Shown in pieces: positions 8,016 through 16,328 of a stretch of 36,523 nucleotides of DNA. Location of the stretch: contig CAZUXW010000028.1 of the NCBI GenBank assembly GCA_964624625.1, forward strand, positions 1-36,523, in the 5' to 3' direction. Below the pieces are notes generated by a model. That model was not told where the DNA came from and made no database searches. It saw only the letters and a program-made list of their open reading frames with translations. Positions within the stretch are counted from its first letter, which is position 1. Each line of letters starts with the position of its first letter. The DNA comes from PALSA-1180 sp964624625 (GTDB lineage Bacteria; Oederibacteriota; Muellerivitia; Muellerivitales; Muellerivitaceae). The position numbers were made by a program, and so were the translations under genes.

Positions 8016-8795
8016 TTGACGCCTCTTTTTTCCCCCTTCTTCTCGCCGTTTTTAGGTGCTGGTGTCGGCAGTTTCTTAAATGTTTGCCTTTATCGTTGGA
8101 AAAACGGTGGGCAAGTTGTCACTCCTTCTTCCTATTGTCCAAAATGCAAAAAGACGATTCTGCCGTTTGACAATATTCCCGTATTGAGTTTCTTGTGGTT
8201 GGGCGGGAAGTGCCGCTTTTGCCACAAGCCCATTTCGATTCAATATCCCTTAATTGAGGCGGTTACGGCCCTGTTATTTTGGATTTCCTCGGTTTTATTC
8301 TTTAAAAACTCGGTTTTTCTGGTGTTAACCAGCTATTTTTTTGTTAGTTTTTTAGTTCTTTTGTCGGTCAGTGATTTAAAATGGCGTTTATTACCCCATG
8401 TTTTTAACAACCTATTTATCCTGTGCGGGCTCGGATTTTCTGTGAAAATGATCTTCAATAGTCCTGGTAATCCGTTTGTTTCGGCCAGCTCCTTTTTGCT
8501 TTTGGGATCCATTATGTTCATCCTTCTTCAGTTTTTTTCCAATGGTTTGGGCGGCGGCGATGTCAAAATGGTCGCTGGGTTGGGAATGTGGCTTGGGGTC
8601 TTTAAAGCCACCTGCGTCTTGACCTTGGCAAGCTTTGGGGCCTTACTCGTCATGCTTGGTTTGTATTTTTTGGGGCGGGTCGATTGGCGATGGAAAATAC
8701 CCTTTGGGCCTTTTTTGGCCGCGGGCGCGTTAGGAATATGGTTTATGCCGTCACTGATTGAGCAATTCAGAACGATGATCACAAGGATCGGTTAA
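8016..8795 (+). CDS. pilD: Prepilin leader peptidase/N-methyltransferase PilD
   Basis: About 259 residues, a polytopic inner-membrane aspartic protease that cleaves prepilins and methylates the new N terminus. Seen are GSFLNVCLYR, the CxxC...CxxC zinc pair (CPKC and CRFC, about 41-68), and the two catalytic aspartates, D120 in SDLKWRLLP and D182 in GGGDVKM. The residue after LLP is His where most homologues have Asp. The start is uncertain: the TTG at 8016 is the first standard start in frame but lies about 16 bases beyond the good GAGGTGA (7993-7999); an ATC at 8004 has ideal spacing. The stop overlaps pilM by one base (TAATG). Confidence 0.92.
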   Translation: MTPLFSPFFSPFLGAGVGSFLNVCLYRWKNGGQVVTPSSYCPKCKKTILPFDNIPVLSFLWLGGKCRFCHKPISIQYPLIEAVTALLFWISSVLFFKNSVFLVLTSYFFVSFLVLLSVSDLKWRLLPHVFNNLFILCGLGFSVKMIFNSPGNPFVSASSFLLLGSIMFILLQFFSNGLGGGDVKMVAGLGMWLGVFKATCVLTLASFGALLVMLGLYFLGRVDWRWKIPFGPFLAAGALGIWFMPSLIEQFRTMITRIG

Positions 8796-9895
8796 TGAGT
8801 TTTTTTTCCAAAACAATTGTTGGATTGGACATCGGTACTTCCAGCATCAAGGTAGTTCAACTCAAGCCCGTGGGTAACCAGTGGCAAGTCGTTTCCATGG
8901 GCATGGTGGAGATTCCCAAGGACTCTCTGGAAGCAAAAAACCAGGACGCCCAACGGACGGTGTTGGTAGACACCATCAAGCGCGTTTTTAAGGAAAGCGG
9001 CGTCAAAACCAAAAAAGTGGTGACTTCCTTATCCGGGGATTCAGTCATTATTCGTTATGTGAAGCTTCCCTTCATGACCCCGGATGAACTTCGGGGGGCT
9101 ATTTCCCGGGAAGCGGAGCAATATATTCCCTTGAACATCGACCAAGTGGTCCTTGATTTCCAAATATTGGGTGAGACCCAGGAGGATGGACAACGCAAGT
9201 TGGATGTTTTGCTGGTGGCCGCGAAAGTCGATGTTGTGGACCAACACTTGCTTTTGTTGAAATCAGCCGGGTTGACCCCGATGGTGATTGATATCGATGC
9301 TTTCGCCCTGCAAAACGCCTATGAAATTAACCGGTTGGAACCGAGCGAGGAAACTGTAGCCTTGATCAACATCGGGGCGTCCCTGACTTCGATTAATATT
9401 CTCGAGGGAAATAACACGAGGTTCACCAGGGATATTCCTGTGGCGGGAAATGATTTTACCCGGGAGATCCAAAAAGAGTTTAACTTGAAGTTTTCCGAGG
9501 CCGAGGAGCTCAAAAAGTCCCATGGCGCCATTACGATGGAAGAGGATGATTTCAGCTTATCGACGGTTTCCCACAAAGATGACCGGGTGTTGAGGATGTC
9601 GGATGTGATGACCCCGGTTTTAAACAAGCTGCTGGGGGAAATAAGGCGTTCGTTCGATTATTATGAAACCCAAGCGCGCAAGAAAACAGTCGAGCGCGTG
9701 ATTCTGCTGGGCGGAAGCGCGAGGTTGAAAAACATCAACCGCTTTCTCGCAAACAAATTGGGGATACCCGTCGAGCATTTTGCCGCTTTTAGAAATGTCG
9801 AGTCCGCGAAAAGCATTGATGCGGAGCAATTGACCGAAAAAGAGTTCCACATGGGTGTTTGTCTGGGTTTAGCCTTGCGACAGGCGGAATCATAA
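8795..9895 (+). CDS. pilM: Type IV pilus assembly ATPase PilM
   Basis: 366 residues, an actin-like cytoplasmic protein that binds the N terminus of PilN and links the motor to the PilNOP alignment complex. The actin/FtsA-like nucleotide site appears as VGLDIGTSSIKVVQL at about 9-23, with a second phosphate motif NIGASLTSINIL around 190 and the adenosine motif ILLGGSARL near 308. It starts within the pilD stop codon and is immediately followed by pilN, consistent with the conserved pilMNOPQ order and tight translational coupling. Confidence 0.95.
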   Translation: MSFFSKTIVGLDIGTSSIKVVQLKPVGNQWQVVSMGMVEIPKDSLEAKNQDAQRTVLVDTIKRVFKESGVKTKKVVTSLSGDSVIIRYVKLPFMTPDELRGAISREAEQYIPLNIDQVVLDFQILGETQEDGQRKLDVLLVAAKVDVVDQHLLLLKSAGLTPMVIDIDAFALQNAYEINRLEPSEETVALINIGASLTSINILEGNNTRFTRDIPVAGNDFTREIQKEFNLKFSEAEELKKSHGAITMEEDDFSLSTVSHKDDRVLRMSDVMTPVLNKLLGEIRRSFDYYETQARKKTVERVILLGGSARLKNINRFLANKLGIPVEHFAAFRNVESAKSIDAEQLTEKEFHMGVCLGLALRQAES

Positions 9896-10462
9896 ATGAT
9901 AAAAATCAACCTTGTTCCGGTAAAAGAGAAGAAAAAACGGAAGGAATTTTTGATTTTATTTTTTGTCGCCGTCTTTTTTATGGTAATGGCTTTGGTTATG
10001 TTTTGGATTTATATCCAAAGGGTGAGAGTTAAGAGCAATTTAAAGAATGAAATCGCTCAAATCGACGAAGAGTCCAAGGGGTATCAGGAAAAAATAAACG
10101 AAATAAAAGATTTGGAGAGCAAGGAAGCCAGCTTGGCGGGCTTCAAAAAGACGATTAAGGATATTTCTGAAACCCAAAGAAAAGTAATAGTCGGTATTGA
10201 TCAATTGGCTTTGGCCATGCCCGAAGGAGTGTGGTTGACGAGCTTATCGCAGGGTAAAGGGGCTGATTCCAATAAATTTGATTTAGTCGGATATGCCTTT
10301 TCCCAATCCAGTTTGCGCTCTTACATTGAGGTCATCCAAAAACCGGGTGGGCTGATGAAGGACGCCACTTTGGACGTGAAAAATATTTCCGCGCCTGTTG
10401 GAAATAATAAGCAAATTCAACAGTTTGAAATTACCGCGAAAGTGGTGGATCAGGGATCATGA
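9896..10462 (+). CDS. pilN: Type IV pilus inner-membrane protein PilN
   Basis: 188 residues. The short cytoplasmic N terminus MIKINLVPV matches the INLLP-type peptide that PilM grips. One membrane helix follows at about 20-42, then a periplasmic coiled coil (about 43-90) and a ferredoxin-like fold, as in PilN/GspL. It forms heterodimers with PilO. The ATG comes directly after the pilM stop; the stop overlaps the pilO start in an ATGA. Identification rests on position and architecture, since PilN sequences are weakly conserved. Confidence 0.9.
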   Translation: MIKINLVPVKEKKKRKEFLILFFVAVFFMVMALVMFWIYIQRVRVKSNLKNEIAQIDEESKGYQEKINEIKDLESKEASLAGFKKTIKDISETQRKVIVGIDQLALAMPEGVWLTSLSQGKGADSNKFDLVGYAFSQSSLRSYIEVIQKPGGLMKDATLDVKNISAPVGNNKQIQQFEITAKVVDQGS

Positions 10463-11004
10463 AAATAACGCCCCGGCAACAATATATGGCTTTGGGAGGG
10501 TTGGGATTCCTGGCCTTTTCGTTTTTATTTTATCAATTCTTTTTAAAGCCCATAAATCGGGAAATCTCGGGATTGGAAGCCAGCAGGGATCAAAAGCAAA
10601 AGGATCTGGACGAGGCTAAAAAAATAGTGGCCAAATATGTCGAGTTTAAGAAAAGGGCCGACTCCATTCAGCGTGAATTGGAATGGATTCAAAATAGGAT
10701 TCCGAAAACAATCGATAAAACCAAATTGGTGGAAACCATCAGCTTGTTGCAAAACCGGTCCGGCGTTTATTTAACCAGTTTTCAGGTGTCCACCGCCGCG
10801 TCCAAGGACGCCTTCGCGGAAATTCCGGTCAATATCCGGTTCAATTCGAATTTTAAAGGGTTGTTGAATTTCTTAAAAGAGATCAGCTATTCCAGTTTGT
10901 TTATGACGGTCAGGGAACTGGCGGTTACCCCGACCGTTGACGCCTCACACCCAGACGTGACATTAACGGCTCAAATGGTTTTGAGCGGAATTCAGGCCAA
11001 GTAA
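10459..11004 (+). CDS. pilO: Type IV pilus inner-membrane protein PilO
   Basis: 181 residues with a short cytoplasmic N terminus, one membrane helix at about 11-32, a periplasmic coiled coil (about 33-75) and a C-terminal ferredoxin-like domain, where VNIRFNSNFKGLLNFLKEIS resembles PilO/GspM proteins. It partners with PilN and PilP in the alignment complex that connects the inner-membrane machine to PilQ. It overlaps pilN by four bases and pilP by one base, so all three are translationally coupled. Confidence 0.9.
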   Translation: MKITPRQQYMALGGLGFLAFSFLFYQFFLKPINREISGLEASRDQKQKDLDEAKKIVAKYVEFKKRADSIQRELEWIQNRIPKTIDKTKLVETISLLQNRSGVYLTSFQVSTAASKDAFAEIPVNIRFNSNFKGLLNFLKEISYSSLFMTVRELAVTPTVDASHPDVTLTAQMVLSGIQAK

Positions 11005-11414
11005 TGTTCTTGAACAGGGCATTTTTCTTTATTTTTATTTGCCTTTTATTGATCCGCCCCAGCGGATGGGCGCAGCAACAAGACGTGCCGGAGCCGGTTT
11101 TTATGAACTTTTCTATTCAACCCCTTTATATTCCGTCATATCATGGCAGGGATCCATTCAAGCCCCTGGATAACGTGGAAAGATCCCCTCAGGTTTCAAT
11201 CGCGGACCTTGATTATCACGGGGTTATGTTTTTAAACGGGAAACCAATGGCTTTGTTCACCTGGAGAGGCAATTCAGCCGTTCGATATGTCCTGAAATTC
11301 AGAAAATTGTTCAGCGGCGGAGATATGACGATCGATGGCGTGGTAGGGGATATATCGGAATCCGAGGTTGTTTTGGTCCAAGGCGATCAAAAGATAGTTT
11401 ATTCCCGGAAATAA
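11004..11414 (+). CDS. pilP: Type IV pilus assembly protein PilP (non-lipidated form)
   Basis: 136 residues. A Sec signal peptide (about 1-23, likely cleaved after GWA) is followed by a flexible part and the PilP core starting at GRDPFKPL, a recognised PilP signature. The C-terminal beta domain (about 65-136) binds the N0 region of PilQ. Proteobacterial PilP is a lipoprotein, but no lipobox cysteine is present; indeed I see no Cys near the cleavage site. It may therefore be held only by PilN/PilO or be anchored by an uncleaved signal. It overlaps pilO by one base and is 14 bases before pilQ. Confidence 0.87.
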   Translation: MFLNRAFFFIFICLLLIRPSGWAQQQDVPEPVFMNFSIQPLYIPSYHGRDPFKPLDNVERSPQVSIADLDYHGVMFLNGKPMALFTWRGNSAVRYVLKFRKLFSGGDMTIDGVVGDISESEVVLVQGDQKIVYSRK

Positions 11415-11428
11415 AAGGAGAATTTTAA

Positions 11429-13813
11429 ATGCGTTCGTTTTGTTCAGCCTCGATGAGTAAAATGGGTTTAATTTTGTCCTTTTTATTTTTAACCATTTTT
11501 TCCGTGGCGCTTGCGGAAGATATTGAAATCGATTTGGGCGGAAATTCCGGCGCCTCCGGAAAATCGACCCCTGTTCCAGCGGATCAGAAAAAAACCGCCA
11601 CGGCTGACCAGCCTGTAACGGCGAAAAAAGAAGCCGCCCCAAATACCCCGGTTAGCGAAAAACCCGCCAAAAAAACAGCCTCGAAATCGGTGATTAAGAA
11701 GGTCTTCTTTCCCACGGGGGAAAATAACGAAAACAAGGTTCTGTTCGAAGGCGATAACCTCCCGAAACCGACCGTCGATAAAATTTCCGGAATGAGGATT
11801 TTGGTCAAGTTCGCAAACGCTCAATTAAGAATTCCCCTGAAGATAAGCGGAGATAAGAAATTAATTAAATCTATTCGTTCCTCCATGCATCCCGGCCCGA
11901 CGGCCTGGATCGTGCTGGATTTGCTAAAGGACGAAGAGGCTGCGGTTGAACCAACGGAAAAAGGGTATTCGCTCTCCTTGGGGTCAACGGATAAAGCGGC
12001 TGATGATTCCGCCGCCGTGAAACAAGACAAGAAAGCCATGGACAATGAAAAGCCAGTGGAAAAAAGCCTCTTTTCCAGATTGATTGACGCCTCCTTTAAA
12101 CCTGTGGATAAGGGCATCAAAATTGTCTTGACCTCGGATGGACTATCCAAATACACGGTCCGGAAATTAAGCCAGCCGACCAAGCTGGTGATGCGGTTTC
12201 ACAATACCAAACTTGATATCAATGATAAGTTCAGAAATGTTAAGGCTAGCGACGAGGAGGTTAAAAAAGGCGGTTTCGTCCAAATGGAACTTCGCCAGAT
12301 CGGTCCTTCCTTTTCGCCGATTTCTGAGGCGATTGTTACTTTACTCCCTGGGACCAGCTACCAAATTGACCGGGATTTAAATCAAGTGGTTTTGACTTTG
12401 TCGGCCCCAGTGGCGGCGGAAAAACCAATGGATAAACACGGAAATGCAAACCAGTTAGTTTCCTTGGATATTGAGGGTGCGGATATTAACGCGGTGGTAA
12501 AAACCCTTGCCGCTGAATCCGGTTTTGATGTGGATTTCGTGGCAGGTCCCCTGGTGGGGGTTGTTAATGAACGGTTTAAAGATGTTCCGCTTAAAACGGC
12601 TTTGGCGACCCTGCTGGCTCCGGGAAATTACGATTTCGAAATACAAGGGAATACCCTGCGTTTTGGAACTCAAGGATCGCTTAAAAGCAGTAAGGGGATA
12701 TTACCGCATGTCACTGAGATCATCCATCCGGGCGGAGGCTTGACGCCTGACGGCCTCGACGCTTTGGTAAAGAGTATTTTGAAACCCTCGAACGCCATCA
12801 CCACAAAAACGGATACTGTTCGAAATGTTTTGATCATCAATGGTACCCCTTCCGATGTAGAGGATTATAAAAGAACCATGCAGGACCTGAAATTAGACGA
12901 AGGAGCTGGTGGCGACCGCATCACAAGGGTCGTAAAATTGAATTATTCGGTTCCTTCCGACTTATCGGACCTTTTAAAGAAGTATTTGACACCGGTTGGA
13001 CAAATACAAATCGACGCCCCGTCATCCTCATTGGTCATTTGGGAAACCGCCAGCAATATGGGCGTTCTTTTGGAACTGATCAAGGAACTGGACCATAAGC
13101 CGGCGCAAGTCTTAATTGAATCAACCATTCTTGAGGTTGACAGCGAGAATGATTTGGACATGGGCGTGAACTGGTCGGCGAACAAGATCACGGGAGATCC
13201 AACGATGAATGCCACCATCAATCTTCCGCCGGGCAATGCGGTGGTTTCCCCGGGAATCATTGGTTTTGGAACGGTGAAAAACGGGTTAAATATTAACGCC
13301 CAAATTCAAGCCTTGGAAACCCACAAAAAGGGAAAAGTGATTTCCCGGCCAAGAATCGCGACCGCCAGCGGGCAGCAAGCCAAGATTCAAGAGACGGAAA
13401 ACGTCGTAGTAACCAATCTGATCCAGAATATTTCCACGACGGGAACTATTCAACAAACCCTGCAAACCACGACCTTCCCCCTTCCGATCGAATTGACGGT
13501 GACTCCCCGCATAACGGATGATGGGAGAATCACGACCAAAATTGAGGCTTCCATAACGTCCCAATCAGGTCCTGCCGGCTCAACCGGACAACCGCCGACG
13601 AACGTTCAAACCGCGACGACCACGATCACGACGAAAAACGGGGAAACCATCGTCATCGGGGGTCTGGTTCGCGAAGTAGCCCAGGAAACGGTGAATGGAA
13701 TCCCGCTTTTATCCAGCATCCCGATTATCGGAGCCTTGTTTCAACAAAAGGATAAAACGAATCGTAAAGAAGAGCTGATTATTTTCATAACTCCGACTTT
13801 GCTAGAAGAATAA
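11429..13813 (+). CDS. pilQ: Type IV pilus secretin PilQ
   Basis: 794 residues, forming the outer-membrane pore for the pilus. A signal peptide (1-29, ending VALA) precedes a Lys/Ala/Pro-rich stretch (about 40-85), two AMIN domains (about 90-185 and 230-320) expected to bind peptidoglycan, an STN/N0 domain (about 340-415), a NolW/N1 domain (about 490-560) and the secretin barrel (about 600-794). The barrel shows the VPLLSSIPIIGALF-type signature (GIPLLSSIPIIGALF) and ends FITPTLLEE. AAGGAG lies seven to eight bases before the ATG. It closes the pilD-pilQ run and is followed by a strong terminator. Confidence 0.96.
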   Translation: MRSFCSASMSKMGLILSFLFLTIFSVALAEDIEIDLGGNSGASGKSTPVPADQKKTATADQPVTAKKEAAPNTPVSEKPAKKTASKSVIKKVFFPTGENNENKVLFEGDNLPKPTVDKISGMRILVKFANAQLRIPLKISGDKKLIKSIRSSMHPGPTAWIVLDLLKDEEAAVEPTEKGYSLSLGSTDKAADDSAAVKQDKKAMDNEKPVEKSLFSRLIDASFKPVDKGIKIVLTSDGLSKYTVRKLSQPTKLVMRFHNTKLDINDKFRNVKASDEEVKKGGFVQMELRQIGPSFSPISEAIVTLLPGTSYQIDRDLNQVVLTLSAPVAAEKPMDKHGNANQLVSLDIEGADINAVVKTLAAESGFDVDFVAGPLVGVVNERFKDVPLKTALATLLAPGNYDFEIQGNTLRFGTQGSLKSSKGILPHVTEIIHPGGGLTPDGLDALVKSILKPSNAITTKTDTVRNVLIINGTPSDVEDYKRTMQDLKLDEGAGGDRITRVVKLNYSVPSDLSDLLKKYLTPVGQIQIDAPSSSLVIWETASNMGVLLELIKELDHKPAQVLIESTILEVDSENDLDMGVNWSANKITGDPTMNATINLPPGNAVVSPGIIGFGTVKNGLNINAQIQALETHKKGKVISRPRIATASGQQAKIQETENVVVTNLIQNISTTGTIQQTLQTTTFPLPIELTVTPRITDDGRITTKIEASITSQSGPAGSTGQPPTNVQTATTTITTKNGETIVIGGLVREVAQETVNGIPLLSSIPIIGALFQQKDKTNRKEELIIFITPTLLEE

Positions 13814-13833
13814 AATCTTTTTAACCTAAAATA

Positions 13834-13870
13834 AAAAAATAAGCGCCCCTCAAGGGCGCTTATTTTTTTA
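13834..13870 (+). terminator. Rho-independent terminator after pilQ
   Basis: A perfect 15-base inverted repeat (13834-13848 and 13854-13868) with a CTCAA loop, GC core GCGCCC/GGGCGC and a run of seven T on the 3' side. The A-rich 5' arm would also allow termination on the opposite strand. It separates the pilus block from aroC. Confidence 0.93.
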
Positions 13871-13908
13871 AGATTTATTTTTAATAGAGATAACCACTGG
13901 AGCCTAAA

Positions 13909-15072
13909 TTGCCCATTCGATTTTTAACCGCCGGGGAATCGCACGGAAAAGGAACGATCATTATCCTGGAGGGTTTTCCCTCCCAGCTCTCCATTTCAGC
14001 AAAGGACATCAACCTTGAATTGGCCCGCCGTCAAAAAGGTTACGGACGGGGGGGCCGGATGCTGATTGAAACCGATCAGGTGGAAATACTGTCAGGCGTC
14101 CGTAAAGGCGTCACCTTGGGATCGCCCATCACTCTTTTTGTGAAAAACAAGGATTACGAGAATTGGGAAAAAATCATGTCGCCCGAGCCTTCCGGTGAAA
14201 TATCCGGGAATCCCCTTCTCCGGCCACGCCCCGGCCACGCGGACCTTCCCGGCGGGTTAAAATACAACCAACGGGATTTGAGGAATATTCTTGAAAGGGC
14301 CAGTGCCAGGGAAACCACCGCGCGCGTCGCCGGGGGCGCGGTCGCAAAAAAATTGTTAAATGAATTTAATATTCAGGTTCAAAGCCATGTGGCCCAATTG
14401 GGAAGTGTGGTTTCCAAAAACCAAGCGGAGAAAATTAAGGATTTAAATCGAATAGCCGACCAATCTCCTGTTCGAATGCTGAACAGCTCGGCTGAAAAAA
14501 AAGCGGTGGCTTTAATCGATGAAGCGAAAAAAAATGGAGATACCCTTGGCGGCATTTTTGAGGTCTTGATCACGGGAGTTCCGGCCGGATTAGGAAGCCA
14601 TGTGCAATGGGACCGTAAATTGGACGGACGGCTGGCCCAAGCCATGTTAAGTATGCAGGCCATTAAAGGGGTGGAAATCGGTAAGGGATTCGAGAACGCC
14701 ACCCGAATGGGATCCGCGGTTCACGATGAAATAACCTATAAAAGAGGGAAGGGTTTTTTCCATTTCACCAACCGGGCGGGGGGGATTGAGGGGGGAATGA
14801 GCAACGGGGAGACCATCGTCGTGAGGGCCGCCAAAAAACCGATCGCGACGCTCCGTAAGGCCCTCCGCTCCATTGATATCGTCTCGAAAAAGGAAATTAA
14901 AGCCGCTTATGAACGTTCCGACACTTGCGCCCTACCAGCTGCCTCTGTCATTGGGGAAGCCCTATGCGCCTGGGTTTTAGCCGATTCTTTTTTGGAAAAA
15001 ATGGGCGGGGATTATTTGGGAGAAATCAAACAAAGGTACAAATTTTACTTAAAACACCTTCAAAATTATTAA
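13909..15072 (+). CDS. aroC: Chorismate synthase AroC
   Basis: 387 residues. It converts EPSP to chorismate using reduced FMN, the last step of the shikimate pathway. Family signatures include LTAGESHGKG at the start, RRQKGYGRGGRM (about 43-54), RPGHADLPGG, RASARETTARVAGGA and the C-terminal DTCALPAASVIGEA. The start is a TTG at 13909 with TGGAG six bases upstream; it places the protein start exactly at the family boundary. No clear promoter is visible after the pilQ terminator, although the gap (13871-13908) is short and A/T-rich. aroK follows after four bases. Confidence 0.97.
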   Translation: MPIRFLTAGESHGKGTIIILEGFPSQLSISAKDINLELARRQKGYGRGGRMLIETDQVEILSGVRKGVTLGSPITLFVKNKDYENWEKIMSPEPSGEISGNPLLRPRPGHADLPGGLKYNQRDLRNILERASARETTARVAGGAVAKKLLNEFNIQVQSHVAQLGSVVSKNQAEKIKDLNRIADQSPVRMLNSSAEKKAVALIDEAKKNGDTLGGIFEVLITGVPAGLGSHVQWDRKLDGRLAQAMLSMQAIKGVEIGKGFENATRMGSAVHDEITYKRGKGFFHFTNRAGGIEGGMSNGETIVVRAAKKPIATLRKALRSIDIVSKKEIKAAYERSDTCALPAASVIGEALCAWVLADSFLEKMGGDYLGEIKQRYKFYLKHLQNY

Positions 15073-15076
15073 GTCC

Positions 15077-15628
15077 ATGGACAAGCCTATTAATATCATT
15101 TTAGTCGGATTTATGGGATCGGGGAAAACAACGACGGGAAAAGAACTTGCCCGTTTTTTGGGTTATGGATTCATGGATTTGGATTTGATGGTTGAAGAGG
15201 CTTGCGGAATGAATGTGCAACAAATATTCAAAGATAAAGGTGAAAAGTATTTTCGGGAAAAGGAAAGCGCGGCGATAGAGTTGATAAGAGGCAAGAAAAA
15301 CCAAATTGTCTCTACCGGCGGCGGGGTGTGGCAAAATCCGGAAAACCGGCGAAAGCTAATGGAAACAGGCTTTTGTATCTGGTTGAAAGTATCCCCGGAA
15401 AAGGCTCTTGAACGAATAGAATCCCATTTGGCCCAACGACCTCTCTTGGCCTCATCAACCAACCCCTTGAAAACCACCGCCCATTTATTAATGGAAAGAG
15501 AAATCGACTATTCCAAGGCTCCGATGATGGTTAACACCGACGACAAAACCCCTAAACAAGTCACCCGGGAGATTGTCGATCGTTTAAAAAAGGAAAAGTC
15601 ATTTGATCTGCGTACAATGCAGGAATGA
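15077..15628 (+). CDS. aroK: Shikimate kinase AroK
   Basis: 183 residues. It phosphorylates shikimate to shikimate 3-phosphate with ATP. The P-loop GFMGSGKTT is at about 12-20; DLDLMVE holds the substrate-binding Asp (about 34-36), GEKYFREKE the Arg near 59, STGGGV the shikimate-binding glycines near 80, and LAQRPLL the lid arginine near 120. It begins four bases after aroC and its last 26 bases overlap the following gene. The aroC-aroK-aroB grouping supports a shikimate operon. Confidence 0.96.
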   Translation: MDKPINIILVGFMGSGKTTTGKELARFLGYGFMDLDLMVEEACGMNVQQIFKDKGEKYFREKESAAIELIRGKKNQIVSTGGGVWQNPENRRKLMETGFCIWLKVSPEKALERIESHLAQRPLLASSTNPLKTTAHLLMEREIDYSKAPMMVNTDDKTPKQVTREIVDRLKKEKSFDLRTMQE

Positions 15629-16328
15629 AAAATGGGACCAGGACACCTGTCCCCATTGCGGTTTGGATGAAAAGCTGGCGCTTTTAACAAAAGCCGATCA
15701 ATTGAGACTGGCCGGAAATAACGCCCTGGCCGCGGAATATTTCACGAAGTTCCTTGGCTACGACCCCGACAACTCGGAGGTTCTCAAGCGCAACGCGGGT
15801 TGTCTATATTTTGAGGCGATTTCCACCAAATCAGAGACATGGTTTGAAAAGGCCGACGCTGGTTTGAAGGCGAGCCTGGCAAGGGACTGGGATTGGTCCC
15901 AGGGGCATCAATTAAGGGTGGATTTAAGTTTTTACTATCATAGGTTGGATGAACTGGCGAGGGAATACGAGTCAATCTCCCTTCAAAATGGGCCCCAACA
16001 AAAAATTGCGTCGGAAGTTCTCAAGATAATCCGTTTAACCAAGAAGTTCAAAGAAGCTCCGCCCGATGTTCAAGTCCAAATCAGTTCGGACAACGAATGG
16101 TTTTTATTGGTGAAAAGTTTTTGGCCCTCGGCTTTGGCTATTCCGTTCCTTCTGTGGTTGATCTACAGAATAACCTCGGCTTCCAACGCCCGGGAGGACA
16201 GCAATGTGGCCGCATTATTTTTAGTGTTGATGGTTATCGTCATGGCGGTCATCCTAGTGGTATACCTTTGCATGGTTTTTTATAAAAGAAACAAAAAAAA
16301 AGAAGCTAAGGAAAAAAAGATTGCATAA
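15603..16328 (+). CDS. Zinc-ribbon membrane protein of unknown function between aroK and aroB
   Basis: 241 residues; not recognised as a named family. The N terminus holds CVQC (residues 3-6) and CPHC (16-19), a probable small zinc ribbon. A helical region with TPR character follows (about 27-75, with LAGNNALAAEYFTKFLGYDP), then further helices and two membrane segments (about 172-190 and 202-227), ending in a Lys-rich cytoplasmic tail. The TTG start at 15603 overlaps aroK by 26 bases and has AGGA eight bases upstream; without this start the first cysteine pair would be lost, which supports it. The stop overlaps the aroB start by eight bases. A role in shikimate synthesis is not implied by the sequence. 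Confidence 0.75.
   Translation: MICVQCRNEKWDQDTCPHCGLDEKLALLTKADQLRLAGNNALAAEYFTKFLGYDPDNSEVLKRNAGCLYFEAISTKSETWFEKADAGLKASLARDWDWSQGHQLRVDLSFYYHRLDELAREYESISLQNGPQQKIASEVLKIIRLTKKFKEAPPDVQVQISSDNEWFLLVKSFWPSALAIPFLLWLIYRITSASNAREDSNVAALFLVLMVIVMAVILVVYLCMVFYKRNKKKEAKEKKIA

Noticed and set aside
7991..8016. A frameshift fusing an upstream GTG (7996) to pilD
   Set aside because: That frame runs only seven codons before a stop; a base error remains possible but is not shown by the sequence.
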